This document shows positions 34,511 through 42,379 of a DNA stretch of 64,000 nt, piece by piece. The notes beneath the pieces were generated by a model. The model saw only the letters and a list, made by a program, of their open reading frames with translations. It was not told where the DNA came from and did not search any database. How positions within the stretch are numbered: the stretch's first letter is position 1; every line of letters begins with the position of its first letter. A program made the translations under genes and the position numbers. Source of the stretch: JBEEFP01 sp041166085 (GTDB lineage Bacteria; Actinomycetota; Acidimicrobiia; Acidimicrobiales; JAFATL01); assembly GCA_041166085.1 (NCBI GenBank), contig JBEEFP010000036.1, positions 12,912-76,911 of the forward strand. Direction: 5' to 3'.

Positions 34511-36046
34511 ATGGCCATCACCAGGAACGACCCCGGCGTCTCGACCGACTCCGATGCGCAGGCGGCGGCCGCCGCGGGTCCGTCCGCGCGTGGTCGCAAG
34601 GGCGGCCTCGTCGCCGGCGCGCTCGGCCTGGGCCTGCTGTCCGGTGTGCTCGCCACCCTCGCCTTCCCACCCTTCGGGCTCTGGCCGCTGATCTTCGTCG
34701 CGTTCGTGCCGATGGTCGTCGGGACCCACTGGCTGGCACCGCCGCGCTGGGGCAAGGCGGTGATCGGCGTCGGCATCGGGACGTTCATCGCCGGCCAGCT
34801 CTCGGCTGGGTTGGCCGAAGGTCAGGTCGCGGCGGTGTTCCAGCTCATGCCGCTCTTCTTCGCCCTCATCTTCATGGGGGTCGCCTTCCGCACCCAGGGC
34901 TTCCACGCCCGCACGCACTACCGGTGGCTGGCCCTCACCACACCGCTGGCGTGGGTCGCAGTCGACTTCATCCGAGCCAGTGGCAGCGGCGTCTTCAACG
35001 CGCTGGGCGGCACGTGGGCCATGCCGCAGTACGCGCTGTTCCGCATCCCCACGTTCTTGCAGCCGATCAGCATCTTCGGGCTCTACGGACTGGAGCTGCT
35101 GGTGCTGGTGATCAACTTCGCCATCGGCACGCTGGTCGTCCGCCGACTGCACGGGCTCCCCTTCCCGCGCGTGATGCCGGCGGTCGTCGCCGGGATCGTG
35201 GTGGCGTGGACCCTGCTGGGCTTCGCGCTCATGGGCTCGCCCGCGCGCGGTGACCGCACGGTGCGCGTCGCCGCCATCCAGACCGGCACCGACGACCCCG
35301 CGCCCGCGTCCGTCCGCGCGCAGCGGTTCGCCCGCGACGTAGCCCAGACCCGCGCCGCCGCGTCCCAAGGGGCCCGCCTGGCGGTGTGGAACGAGGTGGG
35401 GCTCGACTTCGATCCCCGGGTGGAGCACACCGATGAGCTGAAGGCGCTGGCGCGCGAGAGCAACATCCACATCGCGATCGGGTACGGCTTCACCGACAGC
35501 AAGGCCCGTCACCACAACGAGGTCGTGATGCTGTCGCCGGACGGCACGTTCAGCCAGCCCTACGGCAAGGACCACCCCGGCACCTTCGCCGGCGACTACA
35601 GCGACACCCAGGGCACCTACCCCGTCAAGCACACCGACTTCGGCGTCATCGGGTCTGTCATCTGTTACGACATGGACTTCACCGACACGGCCCGCAAGAT
35701 GACGCGCAACGGCGCCCGCCTCATCGCCGCCCCGTCCAACGACGTGAAGGCCATCGCCGAGACGCACTACACCCACCTGGTCTTCCGTTCGATCGAGAAC
35801 CGAGTGCCGACGGTCAAGGCCGACGAGGGTTACGACTCGGCGATCATCGACCAGTGGGGACGCATCGAGAACGTGACGGCCAATCCCAGCGGGATCGCGC
35901 AGCGGACCCTGATCGCCGACGTCACGCTGGGGTCCGGGAAGTCACCGTTCGTCAGCCTCGGCGACTGGTTCGGCTGGATCGCGGTCGCCGGCGTGCTGGC
36001 CGCCATCGTGCTGTCGCGAGCTTCCGTACGACGCAACCGTGGCTGA
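34511..36046 (+). CDS. lnt: Apolipoprotein N-acyltransferase-like membrane protein (carbon-nitrogen hydrolase)
   Basis: Lnt-type protein of 511 residues with several N-terminal membrane helices (LLSGVLATLAFPPFGLWPLIFVAFVPMV is typical of Lnt) and a nitrilase-fold catalytic domain. The triad is visible: Glu in LAVWNEVGLDF, Lys in QPYGKDHPGTF and Cys in GSVICYDMDFTD. A last helix anchors the C-terminus. Lnt adds the third acyl chain to lipoproteins; here it directly follows two lipoprotein genes (7-base gap after the binding protein), which suggests service to this transporter. Whether it is the housekeeping Lnt cannot be decided from the window. Confidence 0.85.
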   Translation: MAITRNDPGVSTDSDAQAAAAAGPSARGRKGGLVAGALGLGLLSGVLATLAFPPFGLWPLIFVAFVPMVVGTHWLAPPRWGKAVIGVGIGTFIAGQLSAGLAEGQVAAVFQLMPLFFALIFMGVAFRTQGFHARTHYRWLALTTPLAWVAVDFIRASGSGVFNALGGTWAMPQYALFRIPTFLQPISIFGLYGLELLVLVINFAIGTLVVRRLHGLPFPRVMPAVVAGIVVAWTLLGFALMGSPARGDRTVRVAAIQTGTDDPAPASVRAQRFARDVAQTRAAASQGARLAVWNEVGLDFDPRVEHTDELKALARESNIHIAIGYGFTDSKARHHNEVVMLSPDGTFSQPYGKDHPGTFAGDYSDTQGTYPVKHTDFGVIGSVICYDMDFTDTARKMTRNGARLIAAPSNDVKAIAETHYTHLVFRSIENRVPTVKADEGYDSAIIDQWGRIENVTANPSGIAQRTLIADVTLGSGKSPFVSLGDWFGWIAVAGVLAAIVLSRASVRRNRG

Positions 36047-36791
36047 CGTCCTCGACGATCTCGAGGGCGAGCACACCGCCCTCGACGCGCTCGTCGCGCC
36101 GCTCTCCGACGCGCAGTGGAAGACGCCCACGCCTGCCGCGGGCTGGGACATCGGCGACACCATCGCCCACCTGGCCATGTCCGACGAGATGGCCGTCACC
36201 AGTGTCGAGGGCAGGGGCGAGGCCGCCTTCAAGGAGATCCTGAAGGACCCCGACGCAGCGCTGGCCGCCCAGGACCGCGCCGCCCGCGAACGGACGCCGC
36301 GCCAGGTGCTCGAGTGGTGGCGCATGGCGCGCAGCGTTGTCGTGTCCGCCATGCGCTCGCTCCCGCCCGGCGCCCGCGTCTACTGGGGCATCGGCGAGAT
36401 GTCGGTGCGCTCCCTGGCCACCGCCCGTCTCATGGAGTGCTGGGCCCACGGACTCGACTGCTTCGCCGCCCTCGGCGTCGAGCCGGTCGACACCGACCGC
36501 ATGCGCCACGTGTGTCACCTCGGCTACCAGACCCTCCCCTACGCCTTCCAGTTCGCGGGACGGGAGATGCCGGGGCCGAGGGACGACCTCCGCCTCGAGC
36601 TCACCGCGCCCGACGGCGTGTCGGTGTGGTCCTTCGGCCCCGACGAGGCATCCCAGGTCGTGCGGGGCTCGGCGGGCGAGTGGGCCCGCCTGGCGGTGCG
36701 ACGCATCACGCTGGCCGACGCCGCGACCCTGACGGCTGACGGGCCGCTCGCCTCGGCCGCCCTGGAAGTGGCCAAGGCCTACCTGCTGTAG
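36039..36791 (+). CDS. TIGR03084-family metal-binding protein (mycothiol/DinB-like fold)
   Basis: A 250-residue member of the TIGR03084 family, whose N-terminal domain is the DinB/mycothiol-dependent maleylpyruvate isomerase fold. Features seen are LEGEHTALDALVAPLSDAQWKTPTPAAGWDIGDTIAHLAMSDEMA, with the His and Asp/Glu ligands, and ATARLMECWAHGLDCFAALG. The second metal His is in that WAHG motif. It begins at a GTG overlapping the lnt-like stop by 8 bases, so it is the last gene of the transporter operon. Members of this family often sit with acyl-CoA degradation genes; the reaction is unknown. Confidence 0.85.
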   Translation: MADVLDDLEGEHTALDALVAPLSDAQWKTPTPAAGWDIGDTIAHLAMSDEMAVTSVEGRGEAAFKEILKDPDAALAAQDRAARERTPRQVLEWWRMARSVVVSAMRSLPPGARVYWGIGEMSVRSLATARLMECWAHGLDCFAALGVEPVDTDRMRHVCHLGYQTLPYAFQFAGREMPGPRDDLRLELTAPDGVSVWSFGPDEASQVVRGSAGEWARLAVRRITLADAATLTADGPLASAALEVAKAYLL

Positions 36792-36805
36792 AGCCCCGCG
36801 GCAGT

Positions 36806-38194
36806 TCAGGTCGGCGGGATGTTGGCGTTGAGACGGAAGAAGTTGGTGGGGTCGTACTTGGCCTTGAGGGCCGTGAGCTTGGCCCACTGCGCGTCCGTGT
36901 ACGCGACCCGCGCCCGATCGTTGGCGTCGTCGCTGGTGAAGTTCACGTACACGCCGCGGCTGTGCGGCTCGAGGGCGGCGAAGAAGTCCCGGACCCACGC
37001 CACGTGCCGGTCGGCGTCTCCGGCCTGCTCAGGAAGCCACGATGCCGCGATGTTGATGTCGTGTGACGCGTCCCGGTACGGGAAGGCGGTCGCGTCCTCG
37101 TCGACGCGCCCCACCGCGCCACCGAAGCTGAAGATGGGGATGGTGGAGAGCGGCGAGGTGATTTGCGACGCGTGTTCGACCACGACGTCGATGACGTCGG
37201 TGGTGAGGGGGCCGAGCTTGTGGGACTTCCAGTAGTAGTGGCGCCCGTGGGGCAGGGCGGCGTCGAACATCTTCTGGTGCGCGGCATACGGCTTGGGTGC
37301 GACCGCGTTCACCGCTGGCTCGCCCAGCTCCGCGAGAGGCGCCAGCACCTTCTCGCCCTCTTCCACCGGCCCGGCGTAGGTGACGATCAGCGCCACGATG
37401 GGCTCGCCGCGCAGCGCCTCGGGGATCACCGGCAGCGGCGGCGCCAGGCGCAGGTTGCCCATGAGGCCGACCTCGTCGGGCGCGTCGGCGATGAAGTCGC
37501 GCAGGAAGCCGAGCACGTCGTGGGCCCGGTCCATCGGCCACGCCAGCATCCCCGCGTACACCGTGGGCCCGAGGGGAAAGAGCTGGAACTCGAAGCTGGT
37601 GACGACCCCGAAGTTGCCGCCGCCGCCCCGCAGGCCCCAGAACAGCTCGGCGTTCTCGTTCTCGCTCGCGACGACGAACTCGCCGTCGGCCGTCACGACG
37701 TCGCAGGAACGCAGAGCGTCGATGGTGAGCCCGAACTTGCGCATGAGATGACCGATGCCGCCCCCGAGGGTCAGACCGCCGACACCCGTGTGGCTCACGA
37801 TGCCGCCCGTGGCCGCGAGGCCGAAGGCCTGGCTCTCCCGATCGAGGTGGGCGTTCAAGGCGCCCCCCTCGAGCCGGATGGTCTGGGCCAGGGGGTCGAC
37901 GCGAGTGCCTGTCATCGCCGACAGGTCGATCACGAGGCCGTCGTCGGCGAGGGCGTGGCCCGCGACCGCGTGTCCGCCGCCACGGACCGACGTGAGCAGG
38001 TCGTGCTCGCGCCCGAAGCGCACGGCCGCCATCACGTCGGCCGCACCACGGCAGCGGGCGATGACCGCGGGCCGGCGCTGGATGCCGCCGTTCCAGATCT
38101 GTCTGGCGTCGTCGTAGCCGGGGCTGTCCGGCGTGATCACCTCACCCGCGAGGTCCGCCTGCAAGCTCTCGATTGCCGCCCGCTCGATCGTCAT
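36806..38194 (-). CDS. FAD-linked oxidase (berberine-bridge-enzyme type)
   Basis: A 462-residue FAD-binding oxidoreductase of the BBE/VAO family. The FAD domain has TSVRGGGHAVAGHALADDGLVIDLS, whose first His is the residue that binds FAD covalently in this family. The second attachment Cys seems absent: the segment reads ATGGIVSHTGVGGLTLGGGIG, so a monocovalent FAD is expected. The C-terminal BBE substrate/FAD motif is FVNFTSDDANDRARVAYTDAQWAKLTALKAKYDPTNFFRLNANI. These enzymes oxidise alcohols, sugars or alkaloid-like rings with O2. ATG 38194 is preferred; an ATG 9 bases upstream is also possible. Confidence 0.9.
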   Translation of the reverse strand: MTIERAAIESLQADLAGEVITPDSPGYDDARQIWNGGIQRRPAVIARCRGAADVMAAVRFGREHDLLTSVRGGGHAVAGHALADDGLVIDLSAMTGTRVDPLAQTIRLEGGALNAHLDRESQAFGLAATGGIVSHTGVGGLTLGGGIGHLMRKFGLTIDALRSCDVVTADGEFVVASENENAELFWGLRGGGGNFGVVTSFEFQLFPLGPTVYAGMLAWPMDRAHDVLGFLRDFIADAPDEVGLMGNLRLAPPLPVIPEALRGEPIVALIVTYAGPVEEGEKVLAPLAELGEPAVNAVAPKPYAAHQKMFDAALPHGRHYYWKSHKLGPLTTDVIDVVVEHASQITSPLSTIPIFSFGGAVGRVDEDATAFPYRDASHDINIAASWLPEQAGDADRHVAWVRDFFAALEPHSRGVYVNFTSDDANDRARVAYTDAQWAKLTALKAKYDPTNFFRLNANIPPT

Positions 38195-38228
38195 GCCCAA
38201 CATTACGCCGACGCCGACCGCAGCTATT

Positions 38229-38264
38229 GCGCACGGGTGGGGCCTATGGCCCACCCCCGTGCGC
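38229..38264. promoter_or_regulatory. GC-rich hairpin in the oxidase/membrane-gene divergent spacer
   Basis: GCGCACGGG at 38229-38237 and the end of 38264 form a long interrupted stem (GCGCACGGG-TGGGGCC against GGCCCACCCCCGTGCGC). It lies 35 bases upstream of the oxidase start and ends 15 bases before the start of the small membrane protein gene, so it would be in the leader of one or both. Confidence 0.4.
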
Positions 38265-38278
38265 TAAAGCATGAGGAC

Positions 38279-38563
38279 ATGACAACAATGCGGCGCGGGT
38301 TCGACTGGCTGTTCCGGAGTCGTACGACCGGGCGCCAGACCATCGTGCAGCTCCCGAACGTCCCGCTGGGCGTGTTCATCCTGGCCGCGCTGGCGCGGCG
38401 GGTGTTCTCCCCGACCGGCACTCCTCGCACGGTGCTCGCGGTGATCGCCACCGGCGCGCTGGTCGTGTGGGCTGTGGACGAGCTGATTCGGGGTGAGAGT
38501 CCGTTCCGCCGCGCCTTGGGCGCGGTGGTGCTGCTGGCGACGATCGTCGGGATCTTCCGGTAG
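38279..38563 (+). CDS. Small two-helix membrane protein
   Basis: A 94-residue protein, MTTMRRGFDWLFRSRTTG at the N-terminus, with two or three hydrophobic helices (VPLGVFILAALARRVF; TVLAVIATGALVVWAVDELI; ALGAVVLLATIVGIFR). GAGG lies just before the ATG. Many actinobacteria carry a similar unnamed membrane protein. Function unknown. Confidence 0.75.
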   Translation: MTTMRRGFDWLFRSRTTGRQTIVQLPNVPLGVFILAALARRVFSPTGTPRTVLAVIATGALVVWAVDELIRGESPFRRALGAVVLLATIVGIFR

Positions 38564-38569
38564 GTCGCG

Positions 38570-40138
38570 CTACCGGGGCAGCTCGATCCCAGCCGCCTCG
38601 CGGTCCCAGACGCCGTCGCCGAAGACGGAGTCGGCGTCGCCGGCCCGTAGCTCCACCTTGCGCACCCGCATGGTCGGGGTCTTGGGGAGCGCGTCGACCA
38701 CTTCCACGTACCGGGGGATCATGAACCGGGGCATGGTCGGGATGAGGAACTCGATGAGCGCGGCCGGATCGAGCGACGCGCCGGGCGCGGGCACCACGAC
38801 CACCTTGACCTCGTCCTCGGAGTGCTCGGACGGGACGCCGACGGCCGCGCACTCGGCGACGGCCGGATGCTTGACGACGTAGGCCTCCACTTCGAAGGAC
38901 GAGATGTTCTCGCCCCTGCGCCGGATGGCGTCCTTGATGCGGTCGACGAAGTAGAAGTTGCCGTCGTCGTCGTAGCGGAAGGCGTCGCCGGTGTGGAACC
39001 AGCCGTTGCGCCACGCGTGCGCCGTCTCGGCGGGCATGCCGTAGTAGCCCGCGTTCATCGTGAAGGGCTCGGCGGTCCGCACGATGAGCTCGCCGACCTG
39101 ACCGGGACCCAGGGCCCGGTCGACCTCGTCCACCACCCGGACCTCGTAGCCAGGATACCCCGTGCGCACCCGCCCGCACGAGGTCTCGTTGGCCAGATTC
39201 CAGCCGTCGGATGACATGGGCACGCCGATCTCGGTCATGCCGTAACCGGTGGACACCTTCACGCCAAAGCGCCGTTTGAAGTCCTCGACCTCCGCGACCA
39301 GCGGTCCCATGGTGACGTGCTGCAACGGATGCTCGCCGTCGTCGGCCTGCTCGGGCATGGCCATGAGGAACGACGCCATCACGCCGATGAGCCCCGTCGA
39401 TGTGACGCCGAAGGTCCGGATGTCGTTCCAGAACTCGGTGAGGCTGAACGTCTCCCGCACGACCATGCGGGCCTCGTGCTCGGCGCAGATGTAGATGCCC
39501 GACTTCCCCGACACGTGGAACACCGGCAGGCACAGGTAGTAGACACCGTCGTCGGCCAGCACGTCGGTCGGCACCGAGGTCACGAACTGGTGCAGCTCGC
39601 CCCACGGCATGAGCACGCCCTTGGACGGACCGCTTGTGCCCGACGTGTAGATCATGCACGCGATGTCGTGATAGGCCGCCGGCTCGAGGTCCTTGGCCGG
39701 CACGGCGTCGTCGGCGAAGCCCTCGTCGGCGCCGTCGGGGACGATGATGCGCTCGAGCGACGACAGCGACGAGCGCACCTCGTCGAACTGCGGCACGAAG
39801 GCGGACGTGACCACCGCCAGCCGGGCCGCCGCCGTGTTCACGGTGTGCTCGAGCATCGGCCCGCGGTACGACGTGTTGAGGGGCACCTCGATGGCCCGCA
39901 ACGAAGCGATGCCCAGCCACACCGCGAACGCCTCGAGCGACGCAGGCAGCATGGTGACAACCGTCTCGCCCGCGGTGACCCCCGCTTCCTGCAGCGCGCC
40001 GGCCCAGCGCAGGATGCGGTCCTGCAACTCGCCGTAGGTCAGCTGCTGACCACCCACGTCCTGCAGGAAGACCTGGTCGGGTGTGTCTGCCGCGCGCCGG
40101 GCCAGCAGGTTGGTGAGGACGACGCCGTCGTCCCGCAT
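38570..40138 (-). CDS. ATP-dependent acyl-CoA ligase (CaiC-like)
   Basis: AMP-forming acyl-CoA ligase of 522 residues. Motifs are CMIYTSGTSGPSKGVLMPW near residue 165, STGYGMTEIGVP, then FHTGDAFRYDDDGNFYFVDRIKDAIRRRGENISSFEVE and the C-terminal lid with PKTPTMRVRKVEL supplying the Lys. It resembles crotonobetaine/carnitine-CoA ligases and other ligases for small or substituted acids. Its start overlaps the acyl-CoA dehydrogenase stop by one base (TGATG), so the two form an operon under operator A. Confidence 0.9.
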   Translation of the reverse strand: MRDDGVVLTNLLARRAADTPDQVFLQDVGGQQLTYGELQDRILRWAGALQEAGVTAGETVVTMLPASLEAFAVWLGIASLRAIEVPLNTSYRGPMLEHTVNTAAARLAVVTSAFVPQFDEVRSSLSSLERIIVPDGADEGFADDAVPAKDLEPAAYHDIACMIYTSGTSGPSKGVLMPWGELHQFVTSVPTDVLADDGVYYLCLPVFHVSGKSGIYICAEHEARMVVRETFSLTEFWNDIRTFGVTSTGLIGVMASFLMAMPEQADDGEHPLQHVTMGPLVAEVEDFKRRFGVKVSTGYGMTEIGVPMSSDGWNLANETSCGRVRTGYPGYEVRVVDEVDRALGPGQVGELIVRTAEPFTMNAGYYGMPAETAHAWRNGWFHTGDAFRYDDDGNFYFVDRIKDAIRRRGENISSFEVEAYVVKHPAVAECAAVGVPSEHSEDEVKVVVVPAPGASLDPAALIEFLIPTMPRFMIPRYVEVVDALPKTPTMRVRKVELRAGDADSVFGDGVWDREAAGIELPR

Positions 40139-41340
40139 CAGCCCGACCGCCGGATCTCGTTCCACGGTTGGTCGCGACTCGTGTCCGGCTCGGACGGGAG
40201 CCCGAGCACGCGGTCGCCCAGGATGTTGCGCATGACGTCGCCGGTGCCGCCGCCGATGCGCGTGCCGACCGAGGAGAGGAACGCCTTGTGCACGTCGAAC
40301 GCCGCGTCGGTGCCGAGGGCGGCCTCGCCCATGACCGACGGCCGCGTCATGGTGTAGTCGGAGTACAGCATCCCCTCCGCGCCGATGATGTCGACGCACA
40401 AGGTGAAGATCTTGTTGGTGAGCTCGGCCACCGCCAGCTTGCCGATCGATCCCTCGGGCCCGGGTGTGCCCATCTTGCGCAGCTGCTGGGCGCGGATGCT
40501 GGTGAGCCGCTGCACCTCGGCCTCGATCCACATGCGCATCACGCGATCGCGCATCACGGGGTCGCCGCTGCCCCGCTCGTGCCACAGGCGCACCGCGTGA
40601 CGGATCATGCCCTCGCCCCTGTCCTCGATGGCCAGGCGTTCGAGGGCGACCCGCTCGTTCATCAGCGTGGTGATGGCCACCCGCCACCCCTCGCCCGCGG
40701 GCCCGAGGCGCTGGGCATCGGGGATTCGGACGTCGGTGAAGAAGATCTCGTTGAACTCTGCTTCGCCGGTGAGCTGGCGCAGCGGTCGGATCTCGACGCC
40801 GGGGCTCCCCATGTCGAGGTAGAAGTACGACAGCCCCTTGTGCTTGGGTTGGGCCGGATCACTGCGGGCCAGCAGCAGACCCCAGTCCGACACGTGGGCC
40901 AGCGTCGTCCACACCTTCTGGCCGTTGATGACCCACTCGTCGCCGTCGCGTTCGGCACGGGTGGCGAGCGACGCCACGTCGGACCCCGCCCCCGGCTCGC
41001 TGAACATCTGGCACCAGATGTCCTCGCACGTGAAGATGGGCCGCAGGTGCCGCTCCTGCTGCTCCTCGGAGCCGTAGGTGATCAGGGTGGGCGCCGCCAT
41101 CCCGATACCCATGAAGTTGCGCAGCATGTTGGTGGGGCCGCCCATGCGTTGCAGCGTGAGGTCGACCGACTCCTGCAACTTGGGGTCGACGCCGAGGCCG
41201 CCCTTGCCCTCCGGGAAGTGGACCCACGCCAGCCCGAGGTCGAACTGCGCGCCCCAGAGGGCGGCCGGATCAGCGGTGGCGGGATCGTGCTCGGCCAGGA
41301 GCTTCTCGAGCCGTTCCTCGACGAGGGCGCGGTCGTCCAT
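40138..41340 (-). CDS. Acyl-CoA dehydrogenase
   Basis: A 400-residue FAD-dependent acyl-CoA dehydrogenase. The FAD and substrate motifs are present: WCQMFSEPGAGSDVASLATRAERDGDEWVINGQKVWTT, and a C-terminal GGGTGDVMRNILGDRVLGLP. It lacks about 20 residues at the N-terminus relative to standard ACADs (the first helix is short: RALVEERLEKLLAEHD). The start is 7 bases from operator A. ACADs of this kind in actinobacteria often work as heterotetramers; a partner could be the ACAD at 44392. It precedes the CoA ligase in the same operon. Confidence 0.9.
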   Translation of the reverse strand: MDDRALVEERLEKLLAEHDPATADPAALWGAQFDLGLAWVHFPEGKGGLGVDPKLQESVDLTLQRMGGPTNMLRNFMGIGMAAPTLITYGSEEQQERHLRPIFTCEDIWCQMFSEPGAGSDVASLATRAERDGDEWVINGQKVWTTLAHVSDWGLLLARSDPAQPKHKGLSYFYLDMGSPGVEIRPLRQLTGEAEFNEIFFTDVRIPDAQRLGPAGEGWRVAITTLMNERVALERLAIEDRGEGMIRHAVRLWHERGSGDPVMRDRVMRMWIEAEVQRLTSIRAQQLRKMGTPGPEGSIGKLAVAELTNKIFTLCVDIIGAEGMLYSDYTMTRPSVMGEAALGTDAAFDVHKAFLSSVGTRIGGGTGDVMRNILGDRVLGLPSEPDTSRDQPWNEIRRSG

Positions 41341-41347
41341 GACGCAT

Positions 41348-41365
41348 TGTTAACATGGGTTCACA
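41348..41365. promoter_or_regulatory. Operator A: TGTTAAC-ATGG-GTTCACA
   Basis: A match of 13/14 defined bases to TGTTAAC-N4-GTTAACA. It fills the 24-base gap between the divergent ACAD and TetR starts and its last base is the A of the TetR ATG. Neither gene has room for a Shine-Dalgarno here, so leaderless transcripts are likely. Confidence 0.75.
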
Positions 41366-41952
41366 TGAGCGGCAACGTTCGCACCACCGCCACCCCCAAC
41401 CGCCGGGAGATGATCCTCACCGAGGCGGCCAAGCTCTTCTTCGAGCGTGGGTTCTCGGGTACCGGGATCGACGAGATCGGTGCCGCCGTCGGCGTCACCG
41501 GCCCTGCGTTCTACCGTCACTTCGCCAGCAAGCACGACCTGCTGGTCGCACTGGTGGAGCGGGCCGTCAGCCGTCTGCAGGACGTGGTGGACCGAGCCGT
41601 CGAGGAAGCCAACGGCGACCCCGAGGCCGCCCTGCGCCTCCTCGTCCGGTATTCGTCGGACGCGTGTGTCGAGGACGGACCCCTCACCGCCATCTACACC
41701 CAGGAAGCCCGCAACCTGCAGCCCGAGGCCCGCGCCCGTCTCAACCGCCTGCATCGGCGCATGCGCGACGCGTGGGTGCAGGTGCTGAGCAAGGTGCGGC
41801 CCGACCTCACCAGCGCCGAGCTGCTGCTGGCCATCCACGCCGTCAGTGCGCTGCAGACGTCCGTCGCCACCTACCACGGCACCCTCGACAGGGAGGGCCA
41901 GAAGGAGCTCCTCACCCGGATGACGCTGGCCGCGCTCCACTGGGAGGACTGA
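41365..41952 (+). CDS. TetR-family repressor of the CoA-catabolism regulon
   Basis: A 195-residue TetR protein: HTH from RREMILTEAAKLFFERGFSGTGIDEIGAAVGVTGPAFYRHFASKHDLL, with the recognition helix in VTGPAFYRHF. The C-terminal domain resembles actinobacterial acyl-CoA-responsive regulators (TAIYTQEARNLQPEARARL). The starting ATG is at the edge of operator A, and the same operator occurs at two other operons, so this protein is the best candidate to bind all three. It is followed 1 base later by the DUF35 gene, so regulator and enzymes are co-expressed. Confidence 0.9.
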   Translation: MSGNVRTTATPNRREMILTEAAKLFFERGFSGTGIDEIGAAVGVTGPAFYRHFASKHDLLVALVERAVSRLQDVVDRAVEEANGDPEAALRLLVRYSSDACVEDGPLTAIYTQEARNLQPEARARLNRLHRRMRDAWVQVLSKVRPDLTSAELLLAIHAVSALQTSVATYHGTLDREGQKELLTRMTLAALHWED

Positions 41953-41953
41953 G

Positions 41954-42379
41954 GTGCCGACGCCGATCGCGCCAGGGTTGTTCACCGAGGGCGACGCACC
42001 GCAGCTCATCGGGAGCAGATGCGCCGACTGCGGTGTGATGACCTTCCCTCGCCAGGCCGACTGCCCACGTTGCACGGGCGACGCCATGCAGGACGACCTC
42101 TTCGCCCGGCGGGGCACGCTCTGGACCTTCACCGTCCAGAACTTCGTTCCCAAGTCACCGCCGTACGCCCGGGTCGAGACGGACGAGACGTTCGAGCCCT
42201 ACGGCGTGGGCTACGTGGAGTTCGAGGGCCAAGCCCGCGTCGAGGGCCGCCTCACCGAGGCCGACCCGTCCCGACTCCGCATCGGGATGGAGATGGAGAC
42301 GGTGGTCGTCCCCTTCACCGACGACGTCGTCACCTACGCCTTCCGTCCCGTCGAGCCCGAAGCGGAAGCACCAGCCTGA
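41954..42379 (+). CDS. Zn-ribbon OB-fold protein (DUF35), thiolase partner
   Basis: A 141-residue DUF35 protein: rubredoxin-like zinc ribbon (SRCADCGVMTFPRQADCPRCTG, four Cys) then an OB fold (GTLWTFTVQNF ... VGYVEFEGQARVEGRL). DUF35 proteins bind acyl-CoA and form complexes with thiolase-like proteins, as in BbsAB and the Ltp2/ChsH2 aldolase. The GTG start is 1 base after TetR and its TGA overlaps the thiolase ATG (TGATG), the classic pair arrangement. Confidence 0.9.
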   Translation: MPTPIAPGLFTEGDAPQLIGSRCADCGVMTFPRQADCPRCTGDAMQDDLFARRGTLWTFTVQNFVPKSPPYARVETDETFEPYGVGYVEFEGQARVEGRLTEADPSRLRIGMEMETVVVPFTDDVVTYAFRPVEPEAEAPA

